DNA of 64,000 nt from Cryptosporangium phraense (GTDB lineage Bacteria > Actinomycetota > Actinomycetes > Mycobacteriales > Cryptosporangiaceae), in NCBI RefSeq assembly GCF_006912135.1, contig NZ_VIRS01000008.1, forward strand, positions 62,001 through 126,000, given 5' to 3'. This document shows positions 33,508-42,123 of the stretch, piece by piece. The position numbers and the translations under genes were made by a program. Numbering within the stretch: position 1 is the stretch's first letter; every line of letters starts with the position of its first letter. A model generated the notes under the pieces. It had not been told where the DNA came from and did not search any database. It saw only the letters and a list, made by a program, of their open reading frames with translations.

Positions 33508-34985
33508 GCGCCCCGGTCGCGGCGGGTGCGCCGGGCGGATCCGGCGGCTCCGGCGGCGGCCCGGGCGGCGGCGCCCCGGGCGGCGCACAGAGCGGCGCCC
33601 CGGGAGGCGGCGCGCAGAGCGCGGCGCGGCAGCGATCGGCGGCGGCGCTGCTCGGGCGGCTCGCGCGGGCTCGTGAACTCGGGCTCGTCGTGGCACTCCT
33701 GCTGCTGTTCGGGGCCACCGCGGCGGTGAACCCCCGGTTCATCGGCGTGCAGAGCCTCAAGGACATCCTGCTCAACACCGCGATCGTCGGGCTGCTGGCG
33801 GTGGGCCAGACGCTGGTCGTCGTCACCCGCAACATCGACCTGTCGGTGAGCTCGGTGCTCGGCATCTCGGCGTTCGTCACCGGCCTGCTCTTCGCCGACC
33901 ACGATGTGCCGATCGTGCTGGCGTTCGTCGTCGGGATCCTGATCGGCGCGGTGTGCGGCGTGATCAACGGCGTGCTGGTCGCGGTGTGCCGGATCCCGGC
34001 CCTGGTGGTGACGCTGGGCACGCTCTACGTGTTCCGGGGCTTCGACTTCTGGCTGGCCGGCTCGCGGCAGATCAACGCGGCCGACATGCCGAAGACGTTT
34101 CTCGACCTGGGTAGCGGGTCGGTGCTCGGGGTGCCGTTCCTGGTGATCATCGCGCTGGTGCTGCTGGCGATCGTCGCCTGGGGGATGCGCAACCTGCGGT
34201 CCGGGCGGGAGCTGTACGCGATCGGGTCGAACCCCGAGGCGGCCCGGCTGGCCGGTATCGCGGTCGGGCGGCGGGTGTTCGCGGCGTTCGTGCTGACCGG
34301 GGCACTGTCCGGGTTGGCCGGTGTGCTCTGGGCGGCCCGGTTCGGCACGATCGACGCGACCGCGGCGACCGGGTTCGAGCTGAACGTCGTGGCCGCGGTG
34401 GTCGTCGGGGGCGTCGCGATCTTCGGTGGGAGCGGCACGGTGATCGGCGCCGCGCTCGGCGCGTTGCTGCTGTCGACGATCGGGTCGGCGCTGGTGGTGC
34501 TGAAGGTCGAGGCGCTCTGGGAGCGGGCCATCGACGGTGCGCTGCTGCTCGCCGCGATCACCCTCGACCGCCTGCTCGCCCTCCGCGCCGAACGCGCCCT
34601 GCGGGCCAGCGCCAGCCGAGGCGCCACCACCCTGCCGGCAGCCCCGCCGACCGGCACGCCCGCGAACGGCGCGCCCGCGAATGGCACGTCCGCCGATGGC
34701 GCGCCCGCGAACGGCGCGTCCGCCGATCGTGCGTCCGCGAACGGCCCGGCCGTGGGTGGCGCGGCGGCCGCCGGCGGCCCGGATCCCGCCGCCGATGGCG
34801 CGCCTCCCGGGGCGTCCACCGAAGCGGTGACGAACGGCGAGGCCACCACCGGAGACGGAACCGGACCGACGACCGGAACCGCGACGGTTTCGCCGGCCGG
34901 AGAGCCGGCCGACGGCGATCGGCCCACCGCCGCCGCGGCCGACGGCGAGACGACTGCTGCTGACGCCAAGGGAGGCGCGCGATGA
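33504..34985 (+). CDS. rhaP: CUT2 sugar ABC permease with low-complexity tails
   Basis: 493 residues from ATG 33504 (ATGA overlap with the ATPase stop). Core (~50-365) has about nine helices with the BPD_transp_2 signature [17 protein letters not shown] and [21 protein letters not shown]. Unusual are a 47-residue Gly/Ala/Pro N-terminus ([15 protein letters not shown]) and a ~128-residue C-terminal tail of imperfect repeats ([15 protein letters not shown]) rich in Ala/Gly/Thr. Such permeases are normally ~320-350 residues. The tail is in frame with no stop lost before the next gene's ATGA, so it is probably translated. Confidence 0.88.
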   Translation: MSAPVAAGAPGGSGGSGGGPGGGAPGGAQSGAPGGGAQSAARQRSAAALLGRLARARELGLVVALLLLFGATAAVNPRFIGVQSLKDILLNTAIVGLLAVGQTLVVVTRNIDLSVSSVLGISAFVTGLLFADHDVPIVLAFVVGILIGAVCGVINGVLVAVCRIPALVVTLGTLYVFRGFDFWLAGSRQINAADMPKTFLDLGSGSVLGVPFLVIIALVLLAIVAWGMRNLRSGRELYAIGSNPEAARLAGIAVGRRVFAAFVLTGALSGLAGVLWAARFGTIDATAATGFELNVVAAVVVGGVAIFGGSGTVIGAALGALLLSTIGSALVVLKVEALWERAIDGALLLAAITLDRLLALRAERALRASASRGATTLPAAPPTGTPANGAPANGTSADGAPANGASADRASANGPAVGGAAAAGGPDPAADGAPPGASTEAVTNGEATTGDGTGPTTGTATVSPAGEPADGDRPTAAAADGETTAADAKGGAR

Positions 34986-36019
34986 GTACGACGATTTTGC
35001 CGCCGCCCGGCACGTCCGAGCAGGCCACCACCTCCTCCGGGGAGGGCTCGCCGTTCCGGCGGCTGCTGTCCTGGGAAGGCGCGATCACCGCGCTGCTGAT
35101 CTTCGTGATCCTGGCCGCGTCCCTCGGCGTCGACAGCTTCGACAGCTCGTTCAACATCACGAACCTGCAGCTCGACATCATCGAGATCGCGATCATGTCG
35201 CTGACCCTCACGCTGCTGGTCGTGATCGGCGAGATCGACCTCTCGATCGCCTCCAACCTGGGCATGTGCAGCGCGCTCATGGGCGTGCTGTGGAACGCGG
35301 GCCTGTCGATCGAGTCGATCATCCCGATCGTCATCGTGGTCGGCGCGCTGGCCGGAGCGTTCAACGGCTTCCTGGTGACGGTCGTCGGCCTGCCGAGCCT
35401 CGCGGTCACGATCGGCACGCTCGCGCTCTACCGCGGCCTGGCCTACGTGTTCCTCGGCGACAAGGCGGTCGCCGACTTCCCGCTCAACTACACCGCCTGG
35501 CCGGCCAAGACGCTCGGCAGCCTGCCGATCCCGTACCCCACCGTGCTGGTGATCGTGCTCGCGATCGTCGTGGGCATCGTCCTTCATGCGACGCCGATCG
35601 GCCGCTCGTTGTACGCGATCGGCTCGAACAAGGAGGCCGCGCGGTTCGCCGGCATCCGGGTCAAGCGGATCACGTTCTGGCTGTTCGTCGCGTCCGGCGC
35701 GTTCGCCGGGCTGGCCTCGGTGATCTACACGTTCCGGTTCGCCAGCTCGCGCGCCGACAACGCCAACGGCCTCGAGCTGACGGTCGTCGCCGCGGTGCTG
35801 CTCGGCGGCGTCTCGATCTTCGGCGGACGCGGCACGCTGCCCGGCGTCCTCGTGGCCGTGCTGCTGGTCGGCGTGCTGCGCAACGCGCTGACGCTCGAGG
35901 ACGTCAAGCCGGACACGCTGATGCTCGTCACCGGCGGCCTGCTGATCATCTCCGTGCTCGCCCCCAACGCCGTCACCTGGATCCGGGAGCGATGGCGGCT
36001 ACGACAGCTTTCCCGATAA
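34982..36019 (+). CDS. rhaQ: Second CUT2 sugar ABC permease
   Basis: 345 residues from ATG 34982 (ATGA overlap with the first permease). Membrane core with VVIGEIDLSIASNLGMCSAL and VAAVLLGGVSIFGGRGTLPG, the same family as its neighbour but of normal length. The two permeases form a heterodimeric channel, as in the rhizobial rhamnose importer RhaSTPQ. The stop is followed after 29 bases by the binding-protein gene. Confidence 0.9.
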   Translation: MSTTILPPPGTSEQATTSSGEGSPFRRLLSWEGAITALLIFVILAASLGVDSFDSSFNITNLQLDIIEIAIMSLTLTLLVVIGEIDLSIASNLGMCSALMGVLWNAGLSIESIIPIVIVVGALAGAFNGFLVTVVGLPSLAVTIGTLALYRGLAYVFLGDKAVADFPLNYTAWPAKTLGSLPIPYPTVLVIVLAIVVGIVLHATPIGRSLYAIGSNKEAARFAGIRVKRITFWLFVASGAFAGLASVIYTFRFASSRADNANGLELTVVAAVLLGGVSIFGGRGTLPGVLVAVLLVGVLRNALTLEDVKPDTLMLVTGGLLIISVLAPNAVTWIRERWRLRQLSR

Positions 36020-36048
36020 CCCCCCACCCCACCCGAAAGGGCTCAACA

Positions 36049-37122
36049 ATGATGTTGCTCCGTGCTCGGAGAGCCGTCGCGTTCTCCGCCGCGGTCGTCG
36101 CCGTGACGCTCGCCGCGGCCGCCTGCGGTGGCACCACCAAGGACTCGACCGACAACGCGAGCGCCGGTCCGGCGTCGTCGGCGTCGGCCAACCCGGACGC
36201 GGCCCTCAAAGAGGGGCTGAAGATCGCGTTCCTGCCCAAGCAGGTCAACAACCCGTACTTCACGGTGGCCGACAAGGGCGGCGAGAAGGCGGTGACCGAG
36301 TTCAAGGGCACCTACAAGGAGGTCGGCCCGTCCGACGCCTCCGCGTCGTCGCAGGTCACCTACATCAACACGCTGACGCAGCAGGGCCAGAACGGCATCT
36401 GCATCTCGGCCAACGACGCGAACGCGATCGTCCCGGCCCTGACGCAGGCCCGCCAGCGGGGCGTCAAGGTCGTCACCTACGACTCGGACGCCGCCGTCGC
36501 CGGGCGGGACGCGTTCGTGAACCAGGCGAACCCGGAGGACCTGGGCCGCAGTGAGGTCCAGCTGCTGGCCAAGCAGATCGGGGAGAAGGGCAAGATCGCG
36601 ATCCTGTCCGCGACCCCGAACGCGACGAACCAGAACACCTGGATCGAGTTCATGAAGGACGAACTCAAGAAGTACCCGGGGATGCAGCTGGTGAAGGTCG
36701 CCTACGGCAACGACGACGACCAGAAGTCGTTCCAGGAGACGCAGGGTCTGCTCCAGGCCTACCCGGACCTGAAGGGCATCATCTCGCCGACGACCGTCGG
36801 CATCGCGGCCGCGGCCCGGTACCTCTCGTCGTCCCCGTACAAGGGGAAGGTGCAGCTCACCGGCCTCGGGACGCCGAACCAGATGCGTCAGTACGTGAAG
36901 GACGGCACGGTCAAGCAGTTCGAGCTCTGGGACCCGGCGAAGCTCGGTTACCTGTGCGCGTACACCGCGGCCGCGCTGTCGTCCGGGCAGATCACCGGCA
37001 AGGAAGGCGAGAAGTTCAAGGCCGGCGAACTCGGCGAGTACACGATCGGCAAGGACGGCGCGATCCTCCTCGGCCCGCCCCAGGTCTTCGAAAGCACGAA
37101 CATCGACCAGTTCAATTTCTGA
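36049..37122 (+). CDS. rhaS: Rhamnose-binding lipoprotein (periplasmic-binding family)
   Basis: 357 residues from ATG 36049 (GAAAGG eight bases upstream; the second ATG directly after is possible). Signal sequence RRAVAFSAAVVAVTLAAAAC gives a lipobox with the Cys at about residue 26; the mature protein is a type I sugar-binding fold with IAFLPKQVNNPYFTVADKGG and LGTPNQMRQYVKDG. The family is the RhaS/autoinducer-2-like group. It presents rhamnose to the permeases on the outer face of the membrane. A perfect hairpin follows six bases after the stop. Confidence 0.9.
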   Translation: MMLLRARRAVAFSAAVVAVTLAAAACGGTTKDSTDNASAGPASSASANPDAALKEGLKIAFLPKQVNNPYFTVADKGGEKAVTEFKGTYKEVGPSDASASSQVTYINTLTQQGQNGICISANDANAIVPALTQARQRGVKVVTYDSDAAVAGRDAFVNQANPEDLGRSEVQLLAKQIGEKGKIAILSATPNATNQNTWIEFMKDELKKYPGMQLVKVAYGNDDDQKSFQETQGLLQAYPDLKGIISPTTVGIAAAARYLSSSPYKGKVQLTGLGTPNQMRQYVKDGTVKQFELWDPAKLGYLCAYTAAALSSGQITGKEGEKFKAGELGEYTIGKDGAILLGPPQVFESTNIDQFNF

Positions 37123-37128
37123 GTGAAA

Positions 37129-37156
37129 CGCCGGGGCCCGGCAACGGGCCCCGGCG
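37129..37156 (+). terminator. Perfect GNRA-loop hairpin inside the rhamnose operon
   Basis: A 12-bp perfect stem (37129-37140 with 37145-37156) closed by gcaa, a GNRA tetraloop. No T run follows, and the next gene starts 14 bases downstream with its own AGGAGC. I infer an mRNA-stabilising stem or partial terminator that keeps binding-protein expression higher than the enzymes. Confidence 0.75.
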
Positions 37157-37170
37157 CACCAGGAGCAACC

Positions 37171-37491
37171 ATGCGACGCGTCTGCCTCCTGGGCCAGGTC
37201 GACCCGACCCGGCTCGACGAGTACCGGGAACGGCACGCAGCGGTGTGGCCCGACATGCTCGCCGCCCTCACGAAGCACGGCTGGACGAACTACTCGCTGT
37301 TCCTCAAGGACGACGGCCTCCTGATCGGCTACCTCGAGACCGAGGACTACGAAGCCGGCCTCGCCGGAATGGCCACCGAGGACGTCAACGCCCGCTGGCA
37401 GGCCGAGATGGGCCCGTTCTTCGTGGGCCTCGACGGCCGCCGCCCCGACGAAGGCTTCCTCGTCGTCCCGGAAGTGTTCCACCTCGACTGA
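37171..37491 (+). CDS. rhaM: L-rhamnose mutarotase
   Basis: 106 residues; AGGAGC at 37161-37166 precedes ATG 37171. The typical family features are present: RRVCLLGQVDPTRLDEYRER with the catalytic-site RHAAVWPDM, KHGWTNYSLFLKDDGLLIGY and MATEDVNARWQAEM. The enzyme interconverts alpha- and beta-L-rhamnose before isomerisation. Length matches the usual ~104. It sits between transporter and isomerase, eleven bases before the latter. Confidence 0.92.
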   Translation: MRRVCLLGQVDPTRLDEYRERHAAVWPDMLAALTKHGWTNYSLFLKDDGLLIGYLETEDYEAGLAGMATEDVNARWQAEMGPFFVGLDGRRPDEGFLVVPEVFHLD

Positions 37492-37502
37492 AAGATACCG
37501 CT

Positions 37503-38660
37503 ATGTCCCGAGTTACCGACGTACTCAACTCCCAGCACATCGAGCTGCCCTCGTGGGCGTTCGCGAACTCGGGGACCCGGTTCAAGGTCTTCCCGCAGGC
37601 CGGCGTCCCGCGCGACCCGTACGAGAAGGTCGCCGACGCCGCCCAGGTGCACAAGTACACCGGGGTCGCGCCGACGGTCGCCCTGCACATCCCCTGGGAC
37701 AAGACCGACGACTACGCCGACCTGGCCCGCTACGCCAAGGACCAGGGCGTCGCGCTGGGCACGATCAACTCGAACGTGTTCCAGGACAACGACTACATGC
37801 TGGGCAGCGTCACCAATCCGGACCAGCAGATCCGGCGCAAGGCCACCGAGCACCTGCTGGAATGCGTCGACATCATGGACCAGACCGGGTCGCGCGACCT
37901 CAAGCTCTGGTTCTCCGACGGCATCAACTACCCGGGCCAGGACGACATCCGTGAGCGTCAGGACCGTCTGGCCGAAGCGTTGAAGACCGTCTACGAACGG
38001 CTCGGCGACCACCAGCGCATGCTGCTCGAATACAAGCTCTTCGAGCCGGCCTTCTACGCCACCGACGTCCCCGACTGGGGCACCGCCTACGCCCACACGC
38101 TCGCGCTCGGCGAGCGGGCCGTGGTCTGCGTGGACACCGGCCACCACGCCCCGGGGACCAACATCGAGATGATCGTCGCGGTGCTCCTGCGGGCCGGGAA
38201 GCTCGGCGCGTTCGACTTCAACTCCCGCTTCTACGCCGACGACGACCTGATGGTCGGGGCGGCCGACCCGTTCCAGCTGTTCCGCATCCTGTTCGAGGTG
38301 CTGCGCGGCGGCGGTCTCGAAGCCGACACCGAGATCGCGTTCATGCTCGACCAGTGCCACAACATCGAGCCCAAGATCCCGGGGCAGATCCGCTCGGTGA
38401 TGAACGTCCAGGAGGCCACCGCCAAGGCCCTGCTCGTCGACCGGGACGCCCTCGCCGCGGCCCAGAAGGCCGGCGACGTTCTCGGCGCCAACGCGGTCTT
38501 CATGGACGCCTACAACACCGATGTCCGGCCCCTCCTGGCCGACCTGCGGGCCGACAAGGGCCTCGACCCGGACCCGATGGCCGCCTACCAGCGCTCCGGC
38601 TACGCCGAGCAGATCGTCAAGGACCGAGTCGGAGGAACGCAAGCGGGATGGGGAGCATGA
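37503..38660 (+). CDS. rhaI: L-rhamnose isomerase (Pseudomonas stutzeri type)
   Basis: 385 residues from ATG 37503. TIM-barrel metalloisomerase with KLFEPAFYATDV (Glu), VCVDTGHHAPGTN (Asp, His), FDFNSRFYADDDLMVG (Asp pair) as metal ligands, and WFSDGINYPGQDD. It converts L-rhamnose to L-rhamnulose. The length and motifs match the RhaI family rather than E. coli RhaA. The coding end overlaps the chosen start of the aldolase gene. Confidence 0.93.
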   Translation: MSRVTDVLNSQHIELPSWAFANSGTRFKVFPQAGVPRDPYEKVADAAQVHKYTGVAPTVALHIPWDKTDDYADLARYAKDQGVALGTINSNVFQDNDYMLGSVTNPDQQIRRKATEHLLECVDIMDQTGSRDLKLWFSDGINYPGQDDIRERQDRLAEALKTVYERLGDHQRMLLEYKLFEPAFYATDVPDWGTAYAHTLALGERAVVCVDTGHHAPGTNIEMIVAVLLRAGKLGAFDFNSRFYADDDLMVGAADPFQLFRILFEVLRGGGLEADTEIAFMLDQCHNIEPKIPGQIRSVMNVQEATAKALLVDRDALAAAQKAGDVLGANAVFMDAYNTDVRPLLADLRADKGLDPDPMAAYQRSGYAEQIVKDRVGGTQAGWGA

Positions 38661-40693
38661 CCAACGAGACCGTTGCCGCACTGATCGCCCGCAGCAACCG
38701 CCTGGGCGCCGATCCGCGCAACACGAACTACGCCGGCGGCAACACGTCGGCGAAGGGGACCGATACCGATCCGGTCACCGGCGGTCCGGTCGACCTGCTC
38801 TGGGTCAAGGGCTCCGGCGGGGACCTCGGCACGTTGAAGGAGTCCGGCCTCGCCGTCCTGCGCCTGGATCGGCTGCGGGAACTCACCCACGTCTACCCGG
38901 GTATCGACCGCGAAGACGAGATGGTCGCCGCGTTCGACTACTGCCTCCACGGCCGCGGTGGTGCCGCGCCGTCGATCGACACCGCCATGCACGGTCTGGT
39001 GGACGCCGCCCACGTCGATCACCTGCACCCGGACAGCGGCATCGCGATCGCCACCGCGGCGGACGGCGAGAAGCTGACCGCGGAGATCTTCGGCGGCCGG
39101 GTCGCCTGGGTGCCGTGGCGCCGGCCCGGTTTCCAGCTGGGCCTGGACATCGCCGCGATCAAGGCCGGGAACCCGGGCGTGATCGGCACCGTCCTGGGTG
39201 GTCACGGCATCACGGCCTGGGGCGACACCAGCGAGGAGGCCGAGGCCAACTCACGCTGGATCATCGAGACCGCCGCCGCCTACATCGCCGCGCAGGGGGC
39301 GTCCGAGCCGTTCGGGGACAACGTCGCCGGTTTCGAGCCGCTCCCGGAGGCCGAGCGCCACGCCAAGGCCGCCGCGCTCGCCCCGGTCGTCCGGGGCCTG
39401 GCCTCGACCGACAAACCGCAGGTCGGGCACTACACCGACAGCGAGGTCGTGCTCGACTTCCTGTCCCGGGAGAAGCTCGCCCCGCTGTCGGCGCTCGGCA
39501 CCTCGTGCCCGGACCACTTCCTCCGCACGAAGGTCCGTCCGCTGGTCGTCGACCTGCCGTCGAGCGCCTCGGTGGAGGAGATCACCGAGCGGTTGACCGC
39601 GCTGCACGCGGCCTACCGCGAGGACTACGCGGCCTACTACAACCGCTATGCGGACGACACGAGCCCGGCCATGCGTGGGGCCGACCCGGCGATCGTGCTG
39701 GTACCCGGCGTCGGCATGTTCAGCTTCGGCGCGAACAAGCAGACGGCTCGCGTCGCCGGCGAGTTCTACGTCAACGCGATCAACGTGATGCGCGGTGCCG
39801 AGGCGATCTCGACCTACGCCCCGATCCCCGAGTCGGAGAAGTTCCGGATCGAGTACTGGGCCCTGGAAGAGGCCAAGCTGAAGCGGCTGCCGGAGCCCAA
39901 GGCCCTGGTCGGACGGATCGCGCTGGTCACCGGCGCGGCCTCGGGCATCGGTAAGGCGATCGCGGCCCGGTTCGCGGCCGAGGGCGCCTGCGTGGTGATC
40001 GCCGACCTCGACGCCGAGAAGGCCCGAACCGCGGCCGAGGAAATAGGCACCAGAGACACCGCGATCGGCGTCGCCGCCGACGTCACCGACGCCGCCGGGG
40101 TGAAGGCCGCCTTCGACGCGGCCGCGCTCGCGTTCGCCGGCGTCGACCTGGTCGTGAACAACGCCGGGCTGTCGATCTCCAAGCCGCTGGCCGACACCAC
40201 CGAGGCCGACTGGGACCTGCTCCACGACGTGCTGGCCAAGGGCTCGTTCCTGGTCGCACAGCAGGCCGCCAGGACGATGACCGCTCAGCGCATGGGCGGC
40301 GACATCATCTACATCTCGTCCAAGAACAGCGTGTTCGCCGGGCCCAACAACGTCGCCTACAGCGCGGCCAAGGCCGACCAGGCCCACCAGGTCCGGCTGC
40401 TCGCGGCCGAGCTCGGCGAGCACGGCATCCGGGTCAACGGCATCAACCCCGACGGGGTCGTCCGCGGCTCCGGCATCTTCGCCGGCGGTTGGGGCGCCTC
40501 CCGGGCGGCCGTGTACGGGGTGCCCGAGGAGGACCTCGGCAAGTTCTACGCCCAGCGGACCCTGCTCAAGCTCGAGGTGCTGCCCGAGCACGTCGCCAAC
40601 GCCGCGTTCGCGCTGGTCGGCGGCGAGCTGACCCACACGACCGGGCTGCACGTCCCCGTCGACGCCGGCGTCGCGGCCGCGTTCTTGCGATGA
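38648..40693 (+). CDS. rhaEW: Bifunctional rhamnulose-1-phosphate aldolase/lactaldehyde dehydrogenase
   Basis: 681 residues. ATG 38648 is chosen because GGAGGA (38631-38636) lies 11 bases ahead; ATG 38657 gives the tighter ATGA overlap but has poor spacing. N-terminal class II aldolase (~1-430) with NTNYAGGNTSAKG, DAAHVDHLHPDSGIAIA and VLGGHGITAWG as zinc His ligands; C-terminal short-chain dehydrogenase (~430-681) with ALVTGAASGIGKAIAARF, NNAGLSISK and NNVAYSAAKAD (Tyr-x3-Lys). It cleaves rhamnulose-1-phosphate to dihydroxyacetone phosphate and L-lactaldehyde, then oxidises the aldehyde to lactate, as shown for RhaEW in other bacteria. Confidence 0.92.
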   Translation: MGSMTNETVAALIARSNRLGADPRNTNYAGGNTSAKGTDTDPVTGGPVDLLWVKGSGGDLGTLKESGLAVLRLDRLRELTHVYPGIDREDEMVAAFDYCLHGRGGAAPSIDTAMHGLVDAAHVDHLHPDSGIAIATAADGEKLTAEIFGGRVAWVPWRRPGFQLGLDIAAIKAGNPGVIGTVLGGHGITAWGDTSEEAEANSRWIIETAAAYIAAQGASEPFGDNVAGFEPLPEAERHAKAAALAPVVRGLASTDKPQVGHYTDSEVVLDFLSREKLAPLSALGTSCPDHFLRTKVRPLVVDLPSSASVEEITERLTALHAAYREDYAAYYNRYADDTSPAMRGADPAIVLVPGVGMFSFGANKQTARVAGEFYVNAINVMRGAEAISTYAPIPESEKFRIEYWALEEAKLKRLPEPKALVGRIALVTGAASGIGKAIAARFAAEGACVVIADLDAEKARTAAEEIGTRDTAIGVAADVTDAAGVKAAFDAAALAFAGVDLVVNNAGLSISKPLADTTEADWDLLHDVLAKGSFLVAQQAARTMTAQRMGGDIIYISSKNSVFAGPNNVAYSAAKADQAHQVRLLAAELGEHGIRVNGINPDGVVRGSGIFAGGWGASRAAVYGVPEEDLGKFYAQRTLLKLEVLPEHVANAAFALVGGELTHTTGLHVPVDAGVAAAFLR

Positions 40694-42123
40694 CGGCTTT
40701 TGCGGCCGTCGACCTCGGCGCGTCCTCCGGGCGCGTCGTGGTCGGCCGGGTGGGGCCGGACGCGCTGGACCTGCACGAGGTGCACCGGTTCGCCAACGAG
40801 CCGGTGCGCCTGGCCGGGACCCTGCACTGGGACGTGCCGGCGCTCTACCGCGAGGCGCTGGCCGGTCTGCGCCAGGCCGGGCCGGTCACGAGCATCGGCG
40901 TCGACTCGTGGGCCGTCGACTACGGGCTGCTCGACGACTCCGGTGCGCTGCTCGGCGCCCCGGTGCACTACCGCGACCGGCGCACCGAGGGCGTCGCCGC
41001 GGCCGTGGCCGAGCGGATCGCGCCCGACCGGCTGTATCGACGGTCGGGGCTGCAGGAGTTGCCGTTCAACACGCTCTACCAGCTGGTCGCCGCCCGGGAC
41101 ACGGCCGCCTACCGGGTCGCTCAGCACCTGCTGCTGATCCCGGACCTCGTCGGCTTCTGGCTGACGGGGTCCATCGGGGCGGAGGTCACCAATGCCTCGA
41201 CGACCCAGCTGCTCGACGTCCACAAAAGAGTCTGGGACCGGGAGCTGGCGACGGAGCTCGGCCTCCGCCCGGAGCTGCTGCCGCAGCTGCGGCAGCCGGG
41301 GGACCGGCTGGGGAACCTGCGCGCGGACGTCGCCGACGAGGTCGGCTACGACGCGCCGGTGATCGCGGTGGCGTCGCACGACACCGCGTCGGCGGTGATC
41401 GGCGTGCCGGCCGTCGACGCGCGCTTCGCCTACATCTCCTGCGGGACCTGGGGTCTGGCCGGCCTGGAGCTCGACCGGCCGGTGCTCACCGAGGCGAGCC
41501 GGCGGGCCAACTTCACGAACGAGGCCGGGATCGACGGCACGGTCCGGTACCTGCGGAACGTGATGGGGCTGTGGCTGCTGCAGGAGTCGGTGCGCTGGTG
41601 GGAGCGGTCCGGGTCGCGGGCCGACCTCCCCACGCTGCTCGCCGACGCGGCGGGCGTTCCGGCCGGCCGGACCGTGATCGACGTCGACGACGCCCGGTTC
41701 CTCCCGCCGGGTGACATGCCGTCGCGGATCGTCGCCTACGCCGAGGAGACCGCGCAGCCGGTGCCGTCGGCGCCGGGCGAGGTCGTGCGGTGCATCCTCG
41801 ACAGCCTGGCGCTGGCGTTCCGGCGCACTCTCCGGCAGGCCGTCGCGCTGGCCGGGCACGACGCGGACGTCGTGCATCTGGTGGGCGGCGGCGCGCGCAA
41901 CGCGCTGCTCTGCCAGTTGACCGCCGACGCGACCGGCCTACCGGTCGTCGCCGGTCCGGTCGAGGCGACCGCGCTCGGCAACGTGCTGGTGCAGGCCCGT
42001 GCAGCCGGCCTCCTCCATTCTTTGGCGGACGCTCGTGAGCTGCTCGCCGCGACCCAGCGCACCGTGCGCTACGAGCCCCGTTCGGGAGTGGACTGGGAGG
42101 GGCTCACTCGCCGCTACCGATAG
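40690..42123 (+). CDS. rhaB: L-rhamnulokinase
   Basis: 477 residues from ATG 40690 (ATGA overlap with the preceding stop). FGGY-kinase fold: N-terminal AAVDLGASSGRVVVGRV, VDSWAVDYGLLD, substrate-binding ASTTQLLDVHKRVWD, VASHDTASAV and ISCGTWGLAG; ATP-binding HLVGGGARNALLCQLTADAT. It phosphorylates L-rhamnulose at O1, feeding RhaEW. Last gene of the operon; it overlaps the convergent MFS gene by 20 bases. Confidence 0.93.
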   Translation: MTAFAAVDLGASSGRVVVGRVGPDALDLHEVHRFANEPVRLAGTLHWDVPALYREALAGLRQAGPVTSIGVDSWAVDYGLLDDSGALLGAPVHYRDRRTEGVAAAVAERIAPDRLYRRSGLQELPFNTLYQLVAARDTAAYRVAQHLLLIPDLVGFWLTGSIGAEVTNASTTQLLDVHKRVWDRELATELGLRPELLPQLRQPGDRLGNLRADVADEVGYDAPVIAVASHDTASAVIGVPAVDARFAYISCGTWGLAGLELDRPVLTEASRRANFTNEAGIDGTVRYLRNVMGLWLLQESVRWWERSGSRADLPTLLADAAGVPAGRTVIDVDDARFLPPGDMPSRIVAYAEETAQPVPSAPGEVVRCILDSLALAFRRTLRQAVALAGHDADVVHLVGGGARNALLCQLTADATGLPVVAGPVEATALGNVLVQARAAGLLHSLADARELLAATQRTVRYEPRSGVDWEGLTRRYR

